Positions 9,628 through 20,188 of a stretch of DNA of 43,557 bases are shown in pieces. Origin of the DNA: Rhodocyclaceae bacterium (lineage in GTDB: Bacteria > Pseudomonadota > Gammaproteobacteria > Burkholderiales > Usitatibacteraceae); assembly GCA_020247545.1 (NCBI GenBank), contig JADCIX010000009.1, forward strand, positions 1 through 43,557, written 5' to 3'. Made by a program: the position numbers and the translations under genes. Within the stretch, counting starts at the first letter, position 1, and every line of letters begins with the position of its first letter. Below the pieces are notes generated by a model. It saw only the letters and a program-made list of their open reading frames with translations, ran no database searches and was not told the DNA's origin.

Positions 9628-10380
9628 TCACGCCGCCGGACTAGATGCAGTGAGTGTCGCAGCTTCATCCGCGCGCACGACAGACTGAACACCCGATACC
9701 ACGGGTGTTTGTAATCGGTCCTCTGCGATGCGACCATCATGCAGTCTGACGATGCGATGACAGTACGCGGCCACATCAGGTTCGTGTGTCACCACGACCA
9801 GCGTTAAACCATCAAGGTGTAACTCGCCGAAGAGTTCCATGATCTCCATGGCGGTTTTGCTATCAAGGTTGCCGGTGGGTTCATCGGCGAGCAGCAACTC
9901 GGGGCGGCCAACGAGTGCGCGCGCGATGGCAACACGTTGCCGCTGTCCTCCAGACAATTCATTTGGCTTGTGGTGCAGACGATGTTCAAGACCGACGCGG
10001 GTCAGCGCTTCTTGCGCACGTGCCTGTCGTTGTGCTGGCGCGACGCCGCGATAAATCAGAGGCTGCGCAACGTTGTCGAGCGCCGATGCACGTGCGCGCA
10101 AGTAGAAGTTCTGGAACACAAAGCCAATCTTGCGATTTCGCACGCGCGCTAATGCGTCCTCATCCAAACCTGCCACGGCTTCGCCGTCGAGCGTATAACG
10201 CCCAACGGTCGGCAAATCGAGGCAGCCGAGTACGTTCATGATGGTCGATTTGCCCGAGCCAGACGCGCCAGTGAGCGCGACATATTCGTTGCGCTCGATC
10301 GTCAAGTCGATATCGACCAGTGCGGGGAAGTCGTTTTCGCCAAGACGGTAGGTCTTGCCGATGCCTTCAAGCTTGATCAT
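9628..10380 (-). CDS. ABC transporter ATPase, MacB/LolD class
   Basis: A 250-residue ATPase with Walker A GASGSGKST (38-46), Q-loop near VFQNF (88-92), signature LSGGQ (142-146), Walker B LLLADEP (162-168) and the following H-loop VVTHE. The sequence is closest in type to the LolD/MacB/YvrO group that pairs with FtsX-like permeases. Its ATG overlaps the adaptor stop (ATGA, 10380-10377) and its stop abuts the permease start, so the three proteins are probably translated together. About 20 residues after the H-loop form an extended tail of unknown role. Confidence 0.94.
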   Translation of the reverse strand: MIKLEGIGKTYRLGENDFPALVDIDLTIERNEYVALTGASGSGKSTIMNVLGCLDLPTVGRYTLDGEAVAGLDEDALARVRNRKIGFVFQNFYLRARASALDNVAQPLIYRGVAPAQRQARAQEALTRVGLEHRLHHKPNELSGGQRQRVAIARALVGRPELLLADEPTGNLDSKTAMEIMELFGELHLDGLTLVVVTHEPDVAAYCHRIVRLHDGRIAEDRLQTPVVSGVQSVVRADEAATLTASSPAA

Positions 10381-11678
10381 GGTGTGCTGCGGGCAGACGG
10401 CGCACCATCGGTACTCGATTTTTCCGTCTTGGCCGCAGGGTTTGCAGGTGTGTTTACCGCGATTTTTTCGCCGTCACGCAGGAAGCGCACGATTTTTGGC
10501 GGTCCGATGATGACCAGTTCGTTTTCATTGGCGCCTTTCAATATTTCGATGTACGCATCATCGGCAATTCCTACCTCAACTTCGCGTTTGATAGCCTTGC
10601 CGTCAACGGCGATGAGAATACTGGCTTTGCTGTCGCCGGATTTTTTGGCGGCGTCAGACGTTTCTGATTTCGCGGCGCCATCTCCCCTATCACCTTTTTC
10701 ACTCTTTTCTTTTGCATCCTCATAACGCACCGCTTGCACCGGAACCGCAAGGCTTTTGGGCCCTCCGCTCCTGTTTGTGAAAACTTCTGCGCGACAACTC
10801 ATGCCGGGTCGAAACTCAACACCGTCACTGGGCTGCAAACGAATTTTTATTGGGTAAGTCTTGCTCTGCCCAGGCTGTTGCCGAGGCGTGATGGCAACTT
10901 GTTCAACTTGACCCGTCAGCGATTTGTCGGGGAACGCCGCAGGAACAATCTTGGCTTCCTGTCCTTTGCTGATGCGGGCAATATCCGTTTCGTCGATGTT
11001 GACCTCTGCGTATAGGCTTCCCGTATCGGCGATCACCATTAGGCTGGAACCGGCAATGCTGGTCGCGCTCGGTACTGCGGTTTCACCGACTTTGATGTTG
11101 ACTGCCGTCACTTTGCCACTGACCGGTGCGCGGATTTCGGTTTTTGCCAAGCGTTCCTGAGCCTGCTTCAATTGTGCTTCTGTTTGTTTGAGCGCTTCTC
11201 GACTGGAGCGTAGTTCAACCACGGCAAGATCGCGCTGTGTCGCGAAATCATCGAACTTCACCGCCTCGATCATGCCCTGCGCACGCAATGCTTCATAACG
11301 CTTGTATTTGGCTTCTTGCGCATTGCTGTTGACTTGCTGACGGTTAATATTCAGCTCAGCTTGGCGAAAACCAGCTTGGATTTGCGCAATTTCTGCCCGA
11401 TAGGTTTCGGGATCTAGCCTTAACAGTAGCTGACCTTCCTTGACAACATCGCCTTCTTTGACCAGAACCTCCTTTACCCGCCCGACAACCTCGGACGCCA
11501 AGGTAATTTGACTCTCATAAATTAGCGTGCCCGATGCCAGGATAGAGGGCGTAAGGCTGCGCGACGAGATTTTTTCGACGTCAACTTTTTTTACGTCATC
11601 GCTTCGCAGAATCTTCAGCGTGACCGGCACGACGACGAGCAGCGCGATGACGCTAAGGACGATCCATTTTTTCCTCAT
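10377..11678 (-). CDS. Periplasmic adaptor (HlyD/MacA-type membrane fusion protein)
   Basis: A 433-residue adaptor linking an inner-membrane ABC exporter to an outer-membrane channel. An N-terminal membrane anchor (IVLSVIALLVVVPVTL) is followed by a biotinyl-lipoyl half-motif, a long alpha-hairpin coiled coil rich in Q, E, A and K (about 95-185), the second lipoyl half (IRAPVSGKVTAVN), a beta-barrel, and a membrane-proximal domain. A Lys/Ser/Asp/Gly-rich linker near residues 335-365 is unusually long. The frame stays open to 12137, but that part is antisense-like and overlaps yip1. Of ATGs at 11684 and 11678, I prefer 11678 because AGGA then sits nine bases upstream. No TolC homologue lies in the window. 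Confidence 0.92.
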   Translation of the reverse strand: MRKKWIVLSVIALLVVVPVTLKILRSDDVKKVDVEKISSRSLTPSILASGTLIYESQITLASEVVGRVKEVLVKEGDVVKEGQLLLRLDPETYRAEIAQIQAGFRQAELNINRQQVNSNAQEAKYKRYEALRAQGMIEAVKFDDFATQRDLAVVELRSSREALKQTEAQLKQAQERLAKTEIRAPVSGKVTAVNIKVGETAVPSATSIAGSSLMVIADTGSLYAEVNIDETDIARISKGQEAKIVPAAFPDKSLTGQVEQVAITPRQQPGQSKTYPIKIRLQPSDGVEFRPGMSCRAEVFTNRSGGPKSLAVPVQAVRYEDAKEKSEKGDRGDGAAKSETSDAAKKSGDSKASILIAVDGKAIKREVEVGIADDAYIEILKGANENELVIIGPPKIVRFLRDGEKIAVNTPANPAAKTEKSSTDGAPSARSTP

Positions 11679-11689
11679 CCGCATCTTTC

Positions 11690-12394
11690 CTATCCCGCGA
11701 ACAAGTGCGTGAACGTCGCCCATCCAGCGTAGATCAGCGCCAGCGGCACGATCACGACCACTGCGCTGTAGGTCGTCGATCTTTGGGAGAATACTTTCAC
11801 ACCAACGACGGTCAACCACCAAACATAGGGATTCAAGATGGTGACGGATGTCAGCAGGCCATGCCACTTGTGGCCTAGCGGTACGTGGAAGATGAGTTCG
11901 TTTAGGGACAATATCGATAACGCATCTGGCGTTATCCGGCCATCGCTTCGCAACAAAATCACCACCCACATCAACGCCACCGCCAAGATTGCGGGGAAGC
12001 CCGACCAACACGTGAGAGCAAACCATTGTTTGAAGTTGACCTCCAGCCGCGTCAACTTGCCGATGAACAAATAGTAGAGAGCTTCGAGCAGACGGACGAT
12101 TGGCAGTACGACGACCGCGCCGATGACGGTAGACCACATCATCATATTCTTCGAAAGCATGCCCGATGCTTGCTCACGCTGGGCGGCTGTCATTTTTTCG
12201 TACTGGGATCCGTTTGAAAGAATCTGATCGCGCAGCCACGGAAAATCGACGATTGAATAAAACCAAACAAAAGTCGCGGCCGTCAGTACGGATATCACAA
12301 TCAACGGAAACCAAAAGTTCGGCTTTTCCTTTAGAGCCTGAAACGCGGTGGCTGGGTTGAGAAGGAGCTGCCAGGCAAATTCCAGTTTCTTCAT
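11690..12394 (-). CDS. Yip1-family membrane protein
   Basis: A 234-residue polytopic protein with about five transmembrane segments. The N-terminal phrase LLLNPATAFQALKEKPNFWFPL is the typical start of bacterial YIP1 domain proteins. It lies 11 bases upstream of the adaptor start and is transcribed with it, so it may help assemble or regulate the exporter. Its exact function is unknown for the family in bacteria. The start ATG 12394 has only a weak ribosome binding site. Confidence 0.85.
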   Translation of the reverse strand: MKKLEFAWQLLLNPATAFQALKEKPNFWFPLIVISVLTAATFVWFYSIVDFPWLRDQILSNGSQYEKMTAAQREQASGMLSKNMMMWSTVIGAVVVLPIVRLLEALYYLFIGKLTRLEVNFKQWFALTCWSGFPAILAVALMWVVILLRSDGRITPDALSILSLNELIFHVPLGHKWHGLLTSVTILNPYVWWLTVVGVKVFSQRSTTYSAVVVIVPLALIYAGWATFTHLFAG

Positions 12395-12711
12395 GACGTC
12401 GCCTTAACCAATTGTTACCGTGTGCGATTATAAACACTCAGCGCACACGTACTTACGATTCACGATTAGTACCTGCGAAGCCCCGATGGATGCCTGATTC
12501 TGCGGCATGAAACACCGTTCGACCCTTTCGGGCTGCGGGGAGGCACCCTCGAATACACAGCAACCTTGATCAGGAGCGAGTCGGCGACATGCTCAACGTC
12601 CTGTGGAAGTGGAGAGTAAACTCGAAAATTGTTCAGGCCGCCTCCTGGCCAATCGCCGCGTTCACCGCCGCACGCGCTTTCCAGTCAGCTAGCGCGTCAA
12701 GCCCTACCGGA
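12395..12711. other. Intergenic region without a convincing gene
   Basis: This 317-base stretch lies between the yip1 start and the glutathione transferase stop, on the upstream side of the exporter operon, so it should contain that operon's promoter. On the minus strand, 12633-12711 reads as a short alanine-rich peptide ending in AAIGQEAA in another frame from the transferase; it may be a relic but cannot be assigned. No tRNA-like or terminator structure with a T-run is visible. Confidence 0.5.
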
Positions 12712-13323
12712 CTAACTCCCCGGCGGCTTAGTATCGATAAATTCTTGGCGGGCCTCAATACGCTCGATCCATGCGCGCAGATTGGGATACGTTTGGCGCC
12801 AGCCAATTTCTGGCAAGCGGAATTCGACCCAGAGCAGTGAGCACGCCAACGCAATATCCCCAAGCGTATACGTCTCACCCTGACAGAACTTGCGGTCGCC
12901 CATCTCGCGTGCGGCACCTGCAATGCCGTTTTCCACTTTGCCGAGTTGCCGTGTGATCCAATCCTGGCTCTGCAATTCAGCAGGTCGTTTGCGCTCCAAG
13001 AAAATCGCGATGCCAGCATCGGCGATACCGTCTCCGAGCGCCTCCCAACGTTTCACCATTGCGCGCTCTCGGCCGCCCTCCGGAATCAAGCGTGATACCG
13101 GTACGACGCCGTCAAGGTATTCGACGATGACTCTCGAGTCATACAAGGTTGTGCCATCGTCCAACACAAGCACCGGAATCTTTGTCAACGGGTTGTATAA
13201 ACCCACTTTAGTATCGGCAGCCCAAACGTTTTCTTCCAGCCACTCAACATCAAGATGTTTTTCGGCAATAACAACTCTGACCTTGCGGCCGTAAGGGGTG
13301 GTGAGGGATGAAATTAGCTTCAT
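12712..13323 (-). CDS. Glutathione S-transferase family protein
   Basis: A 203-residue protein with an N-terminal thioredoxin-like domain starting MKLISSLTTPYGRKVRV and the conserved cis-proline phrase KIPVLVLDDG, then DSRVIVEYLD, the usual glutathione gamma-glutamyl contact (the Glu/Asp-Ser region). The C-terminal helical domain contains TLGDIALACSLLWVEFR. It looks like the YibF-type group. It lacks the SSCS/SSAS-type N-terminal motif of zeta-class maleylacetoacetate isomerases, so I do not call it maiA despite its distance of only 5 kb from the tyrosine operon. I chose ATG 13323; 17 extra residues upstream lack family character. TATAAT on the minus strand at 13365-13360 is a plausible -10 box. 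Confidence 0.88.
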   Translation of the reverse strand: MKLISSLTTPYGRKVRVVIAEKHLDVEWLEENVWAADTKVGLYNPLTKIPVLVLDDGTTLYDSRVIVEYLDGVVPVSRLIPEGGRERAMVKRWEALGDGIADAGIAIFLERKRPAELQSQDWITRQLGKVENGIAGAAREMGDRKFCQGETYTLGDIALACSLLWVEFRLPEIGWRQTYPNLRAWIERIEARQEFIDTKPPGS

Positions 13324-13368
13324 GAAGACTCGTAAAAACATCGGAATGTACCGATCAAAATTATAACA

Positions 13369-13384
13369 GCGCACCTATGTGCGC
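13369..13384. repeat. Short perfect hairpin upstream of purB and the GST gene
   Basis: GCGCAC (13369-13374) and GTGCGC (13379-13384) form a perfect 6-bp stem around CTAT in the divergent region between the GST and purB genes. It could be an operator half-site pair or a 5' leader hairpin; nothing further can be said. Confidence 0.35.
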
Positions 13385-13505
13385 CGCCGCGCCGTAGTCA
13401 TCTGAGAGACAGAAACACCCCTCAAATGGGCTTGACTCGGCGGCTTAATGTGAAGCTCTCGGTATGCTGAGCACATGCTAAAGTCTTTTCCGTCAGTTAG
13501 ATTGA

Positions 13506-14897
<1,392 letters not shown>

Positions 14898-14980
14898 ACG
14901 CAACAAATGGGCCCGCATTCAGCAGACCCAATCGGTCGATAACGGCGGCGCGCGCAACATCAGCCCCCAACACCCGCAGG

Positions 14981-16516
14981 TTAGCCCACTTGGGGATTCA
15001 ACCGTGCAAACGTTGCTGTCATCTTGTTTAGCGCGTTTAGATATGCCTTCGCCGAAGCAATGACAATGTCGGTATCCGCTCCAATGCCGTTGACCACTCT
15101 GCCACCTTTGGTCAGGCGTACCGTTACCTCACCCTGGCTATCCGTGCCCTCTGTGACATTGTTTACCGAATAAAGAAGCAATTCTGATTCACTCTTCAGT
15201 ACGGATTCGAGTGCCTTAAAGGTTGCATCAACCGGTCCCGCACCTTTGGCCTCACACTTCACCTCGCGTCCATGGTCGGTGATGATGAGCTTCGCATAAG
15301 GCGATTCACCGGTCTCAACATGCGCGATGAGCGAAACAAGTTGGTACTGCTCAACCTCCGGCGTGACCGCTTCATCGGAGACGATGGCGTGTAGGTCTTC
15401 ATCAAAGATATCCGTCTTCTTATCCGCCAACTCCTTGAACTTCTTAAACGCCGAGTTCAGCGCCACTTCCGATTCGAGCTCGATACCTAACTCCTTTAAT
15501 CGCTCGCGGAATGCGGAGCGCCCCGAGAGTTTGCCCAATGTCAGGCGGTTGTTGTGCCAGCCGACATCTTGGGCACGCATGATTTCGTAGGTTTCACGAT
15601 GTTTCAAAACACCGTCTTGATGGATACCCGATTCATGGGCAAAAGCATTTGCGCCAACCACCGCCTTATTCGGCTGAACGGGATATCCGGTAATTGTCGA
15701 AACCAGCTTTGAGGCCGGAACAATCTGTGTCGCATCAATTTGCGTCTCCACACCAAAGTAGTCTTTTCTCGTCTGGATGGCCATGACGATTTCTTCCAGC
15801 GCCGCGTTTCCAGCGCGCTCGCCTAAACCGTTAATCGTGCATTCCACCTGACGTGCGCCCGCCTTGACCGCCGCCAGTGAATTCGCCACCGCCATGCCGA
15901 GGTCGTTGTGGCAATGTGTGGACCATACCACTTGATCAGCGTTTGGCACGCGCTCCAATAACGTTTTGAAGCGTTCAGCCCACAGTTCTGGAATGCTATA
16001 GCCTACCGTATCAGGCACGTTGATGGTTTTTGCGCCAGCCTTGATGACGGCCTCAAACACGCGACAAAGAAAATCCATCTCGCTCCGTACCGCATCTTCA
16101 GCTGAAAATTCGACGTCATCGGTAAAGGTGCGAGCAAATTTCACCGCATCAATCGCCCCTTGCAGCACTTGGTCAGGTGTCATACGCAACTTGTGCTGCA
16201 TATGGATCGGCGAGGTCGCGATAAAGGTATGAATGCGTCCCCGTGCCGCCGGCTTGATCGCGTCGCCAGCCTTTTGAATATCCCCCACCTGCGCCCGAGC
16301 GAGCGAGCAAACGGTCGAATCCTTAACCGCGGTGGCGACGGCGTGGATCGCCTCGAAATCACCCTGACTCGCAGCCGCAAACCCTGCCTCGATTACATCG
16401 ACCCGCATCTTTTCGAGTTGTTTGCCGATGCGTACCTTTTCTTCCTTTGTCATCGATGCACCCGGGCTCTGCTCGCCATCGCGCATGGTGGTGTCAAAAA
16501 TAATCAAGTGTTCCAT
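14981..16516 (-). CDS. leuA: 2-isopropylmalate synthase
   Basis: Condenses acetyl-CoA with 2-ketoisovalerate, the first committed step of leucine synthesis. The 511-residue protein opens with the HMGL-like TIM barrel, [13 protein letters not shown] at residues 7-19 carrying metal and catalytic residues, and the [13 protein letters not shown] metal motif near residue 203. The C-terminal regulatory domain (about 385-511) is the LeuA allosteric domain for leucine feedback. GGAG lies eight bases upstream of ATG 16516, preceded by a small hairpin (GCGCC/GGCGC). Its precursor 2-ketoisovalerate comes from the ilvBHC products upstream. A leucine-rich small frame and a TGACGTCA palindrome precede it. 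Confidence 0.97.
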   Translation of the reverse strand: MEHLIIFDTTMRDGEQSPGASMTKEEKVRIGKQLEKMRVDVIEAGFAAASQGDFEAIHAVATAVKDSTVCSLARAQVGDIQKAGDAIKPAARGRIHTFIATSPIHMQHKLRMTPDQVLQGAIDAVKFARTFTDDVEFSAEDAVRSEMDFLCRVFEAVIKAGAKTINVPDTVGYSIPELWAERFKTLLERVPNADQVVWSTHCHNDLGMAVANSLAAVKAGARQVECTINGLGERAGNAALEEIVMAIQTRKDYFGVETQIDATQIVPASKLVSTITGYPVQPNKAVVGANAFAHESGIHQDGVLKHRETYEIMRAQDVGWHNNRLTLGKLSGRSAFRERLKELGIELESEVALNSAFKKFKELADKKTDIFDEDLHAIVSDEAVTPEVEQYQLVSLIAHVETGESPYAKLIITDHGREVKCEAKGAGPVDATFKALESVLKSESELLLYSVNNVTEGTDSQGEVTVRLTKGGRVVNGIGADTDIVIASAKAYLNALNKMTATFARLNPQVG

Positions 16517-16545
16517 GGTTTTGCTCCGCGCCGCAGGGGCGCTAA

Positions 16546-16557
16546 ATTGACGTCAAT
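16546..16557. promoter_or_regulatory. ATTGACGTCAAT palindrome upstream of leuA
   Basis: A perfect 12-base palindrome lying 30 bases upstream of the leuA start, between the small ORF and leuA. The core TGACGTC is also found twice upstream of ilvB (22030-22064). It could be an operator for a shared branched-chain amino-acid regulator; this is inference, because the same 7-mer also occurs in several coding regions. Confidence 0.35.
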
Positions 16558-16622
16558 AGACAACATGTTCTCGCTCGCCAGACTGTGGCGGACGGGGATC
16601 TACTTGGCAGGAGGGGGTTGGG

Positions 16623-16754
16623 TTATTTTTGCGCGGGGAGCGCAAGCAGTAGACCGAGCGGCAGCAGCGATGCGCATAACAACGGCAATACACGCAACAA
16701 TACCCGCCCATAGGAGGAGGCGGCAAGTTGCGGAGTCGTTGCAGAAAATTTCAT
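16623..16754 (-). CDS. Possible leucine-rich small ORF / leader peptide upstream of leuA
   Basis: A 43-residue frame (ATG 16754, TAA 16623) that is not annotated by length-limited gene finders. Thirteen residues are leucine, most in the second half (VLLRVLPLLCASLLPLGLLLALPAQK). It lies between pssA and leuA on the same strand, 44 bases after the pssA stop and 106 before leuA. It could be a leucine leader peptide for attenuation, or a small one-helix membrane protein, because leucine-rich helices are common. There is no clear ribosome binding site and no poly-T terminator in the leader, which weakens the attenuator idea. Confidence 0.3.
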   Translation of the reverse strand: MKFSATTPQLAASSYGRVLLRVLPLLCASLLPLGLLLALPAQK

Positions 16755-16798
16755 GTCGTCAATATAACGCGTTGAAAGATGGCGCGCAACGGCACCCT

Positions 16799-17593
16799 CT
16801 ACTTTGGTGCCGCAGGGGGCTTACCGGGATTCGCCGGATTTTTGGGCGAACGAATCGCGCGCATTATCCAGACGAGATAGCCAGACAATGCGTAACAAAG
16901 AAATAGTCCAAACAAAACGTGCGAAGGCTGAATCGATATCAACAAATATCCCACCACAATGGCCGGAATCACCCAAAACGGTACACTACGCCGCAGGTTG
17001 AAATCCTTGCCGCTATAGTATGGGACAGTAGAGATCATGGTGACACCGGCAAACACCGCCATCACCCAAGCAACCCAGCGAACATCACCGCCACTGACTT
17101 GCCATTCGTTGAGCACCCAAATCAGACCTGCCATGAGGCAGGCAGCGGCAGGACTCGGCAGCCCTTGGAAAAAGCGTTTGTCAACAACGCCTAGGTTGGT
17201 ATTGAAGCGCGCGAGCCGCAGTGCTGCACAAACACAGTAGATGAATGCACCAATCCACCCCCACTTGCCGAGTGGTTGCAGCGCCCACGCATACATCACG
17301 AGTGCCGGAGCAGCGCCAAAGGAGACCATGTCAGATAACGAGTCAAGTTGCGCGCCGAACTCGCTGGTGGTGCGCGTCATACGCGCCACGCGACCATCAA
17401 GGCCGTCGAGCACCATCGCGACAAAAATGGCAATACAGGCAACCTCAAACTTTCCGTCCATCCCCTGTACGATCGCGTAGAACCCGGCGAACAACGACGC
17501 CGAGGTAAAGAGGTTCGGCAAAACGTAGATACCCTTGCGGCGACGCTCGGGATCCAGCAGGCCCTTCTTGAGACGTGGGATTGGTGAATTCAT
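16799..17593 (-). CDS. pssA: CDP-diacylglycerol-serine O-phosphatidyltransferase
   Basis: Makes phosphatidylserine from CDP-diacylglycerol and serine at the inner membrane. The 264-residue protein has about seven to eight hydrophobic helices and the CDP-alcohol phosphotransferase signature with its Asp residues in DGLDGRVARM followed by GAQLDSLSD (about residues 64-87). This is the subclass II membrane-embedded type, unlike the peripheral enzyme of enteric bacteria. It begins nine bases after the psd stop, so substrate maker and user are encoded together (psd is upstream in the operon). The C-terminal tail is proline- and lysine-rich. Confidence 0.96.
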   Translation of the reverse strand: MNSPIPRLKKGLLDPERRRKGIYVLPNLFTSASLFAGFYAIVQGMDGKFEVACIAIFVAMVLDGLDGRVARMTRTTSEFGAQLDSLSDMVSFGAAPALVMYAWALQPLGKWGWIGAFIYCVCAALRLARFNTNLGVVDKRFFQGLPSPAAACLMAGLIWVLNEWQVSGGDVRWVAWVMAVFAGVTMISTVPYYSGKDFNLRRSVPFWVIPAIVVGYLLISIQPSHVLFGLFLCYALSGYLVWIMRAIRSPKNPANPGKPPAAPK

Positions 17594-17602
17594 GGCTGCA
17601 TT

Positions 17603-18472
17603 CTAATCCGAGCGACCAAACCGCGCCGGGGTTGACATCCCCATCGACTCGCCCATCAAAATTGAGCGCGCAGGCGCCCAATCGGGGTTAAATGCGAGGG
17701 CATCTTTTGGAAATAACAGAACAACGGTAGAGCCAAGTAAAAAACGCCCCATTTCCGCACCACGTTGCAATGCGATTCGCTCGCCATCGTAACGCCATTC
17801 GCGCACAGCGCCCAGGCGTGGCGGGTTCACCACACCATGCCACACGGTGGCCATGCTGCCCACAATGGTGGCACCGACCAGTACCAACACGAACTGCCCG
17901 AATGGTGAATCAAACACGCATACCACTCGCTCATTGCGGGCAAACAGTCCCGGCACAGCACGCGCCGTGGTCGGATTGACTGAAAACAAATCGCCGGGCA
18001 CGTAGATCATTCGTTTTAGCACCCCGTCACATGGCATGTGAATGCGGTGGTAGTCCTTGGGGCTGAGGTAGAGGGTCGCGAAACTGCCATCTTGAAACTC
18101 TTGTGCGAGTGCCGCGTCACCGCCGACCAACGCGGTGGTGCTGTATTGGTGTCCCTTGGCTTGATAGATTAGATCTTTCTCAATTATCCCAAACTGGCTG
18201 ATTGCGCCGTCAACCGGACAGATAAAGTCTGCCGCTGCCAGCAGTCTTGCACCATCACGTAACGGTCGAGTGAAGAACTCGTTAAATGTCGGATAACTTG
18301 CGACGTCCGGGTTAGCGGCTTCGGCCATATTCACACCGTAGCGCCGTACGAACCACCTGATCAGCGAAGTGGTAGTTGATCCTAACTTGGCTCCAGCGCA
18401 CTTACCTGCAAGCGCCGTAATAGCCTGTTTTGGCAGCAAATACTGAAGAGCAACTTTAAGGCGGTCGGACAC
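17603..18472 (-). CDS. psd: Phosphatidylserine decarboxylase proenzyme
   Basis: Decarboxylates phosphatidylserine to phosphatidylethanolamine. The 289-residue proenzyme carries the self-cleavage motif LGST at 246-249, where Ser248 would become the pyruvoyl group of the short alpha chain. The stretch KDYHRIHMPCDG holds the conserved catalytic histidines. It is first of psd-pssA, which follows the ilvC terminator. Because a strong terminator separates it from ilvC, it probably has its own promoter in 18473-18531. Confidence 0.97.
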   Translation of the reverse strand: MSDRLKVALQYLLPKQAITALAGKCAGAKLGSTTTSLIRWFVRRYGVNMAEAANPDVASYPTFNEFFTRPLRDGARLLAAADFICPVDGAISQFGIIEKDLIYQAKGHQYSTTALVGGDAALAQEFQDGSFATLYLSPKDYHRIHMPCDGVLKRMIYVPGDLFSVNPTTARAVPGLFARNERVVCVFDSPFGQFVLVLVGATIVGSMATVWHGVVNPPRLGAVREWRYDGERIALQRGAEMGRFLLGSTVVLLFPKDALAFNPDWAPARSILMGESMGMSTPARFGRSD

Positions 18473-18531
18473 GGTAGCTCGAGGAATGAGAGATCACAGA
18501 TTGACCACTTGTGATTGTGGCCGCGGTGCGA

Positions 18532-18561
18532 GACAAAATGAAACGGGCGCTGCGCGCCCGT
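18532..18561 (-). terminator. Rho-independent terminator after ilvC
   Basis: On the minus strand ACGGGCGC (18561-18554) pairs perfectly with GCGCCCGT (18550-18543) around a three-base loop, followed by TTTCATTTTG. It lies 20 bases past the ilvC stop and ends the ilvBHC operon. Confidence 0.85.
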
Positions 18562-18581
18562 CTCTGTGGGACATGATGAAT

Positions 18582-19625
<1,044 letters not shown>

Positions 19626-19629
19626 TTAC

Positions 19630-19670
19630 TTGGGCGTTTCACGTTAGGGGATCCTATGCTCAACGCCCAA
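19630..19670. repeat. Nine-base inverted repeat between ilvH and ilvC
   Basis: TTGGGCGTT (19630-19638) and AACGCCCAA (19662-19670) are perfect complements across a 23-base spacer. The RNA hairpin would lie 23 bases after the ilvH stop and 31 bases before the ilvC start. There is no adjacent T-run, so it looks more like an mRNA-processing or stability element, or a regulator site, than a terminator. Confidence 0.5.
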
Positions 19671-19693
19671 AGCGGAGCATGCAATCCCATTTT

Positions 19694-20185
19694 TTAGGCT
19701 TTGACGATCCATTCACCGCGGCCCAGTCCGCACGCTCCAGTCCGGACGGCTTCAAGTACGAGCGCGCGATCGATCGCCTCAAGAAATGCGTCTAGCTTAT
19801 CTCCGGTACCGGTCAGCTCAATAACGTATGTCTTCTCAGTTAGATCAATTACCCGCGCACGAAAAATGTCTGCGGTACGTTTAAGCTCGTCGCGGTCTTT
19901 GCCAACCGCGCGCAATTTCACCAACATTAGCTCACGTTCGACGTGTTTGCCTTCATTCAAATCGACTATCTTCACCACGTCAACCAGCTTGTTCACCTGC
20001 TTGGTGATTTGTTCAATCACATCGTCAGAACCAGTCGTGACAATCGTCATACGCGACAGGGTGGCGTCTTCAGTAGGTGCGACCGTCAACGATTCAATGT
20101 TGTAACCACGCGCTGAAAACAGCCCTGCTACTCGCGATAACGCACCCGCTTCGTTTTCCAGCAGTAGAGAAAGGATGTGGCGCAT
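19694..20185 (-). CDS. ilvH: Acetolactate synthase small (regulatory) subunit
   Basis: The 163-residue regulatory subunit that gives valine feedback and stimulates the catalytic subunit. It opens with an ACT domain (MRHILSLLLENEAGALSRVAGLFSARGYNIESL), followed by the ALS_ss_C domain (about 80-160) containing DLTEKTYVIELTG. The length and N-terminus are normal. It begins three bases after the ilvB stop, indicating an operon and stoichiometric translation. Confidence 0.97.
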   Translation of the reverse strand: MRHILSLLLENEAGALSRVAGLFSARGYNIESLTVAPTEDATLSRMTIVTTGSDDVIEQITKQVNKLVDVVKIVDLNEGKHVERELMLVKLRAVGKDRDELKRTADIFRARVIDLTEKTYVIELTGTGDKLDAFLEAIDRALVLEAVRTGACGLGRGEWIVKA

Positions 20186-20188
20186 CGC

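Noticed and set aside
12633-12711. Alanine-rich peptide on the minus strand behind the GST gene
   Set aside because: In a different frame from the GST, very short, and not recognised as a domain; kept only as an intergenic remark.
12712-13323. GST as the missing maleylacetoacetate isomerase
   Set aside because: N-terminal motif is of the YibF type, without the SSCS/SSAS motif of zeta-class isomerases.
16160-16906. Long open frame on the plus strand across leuA and the gap
   Set aside because: Antisense to a clear leuA; residue composition has no family character.
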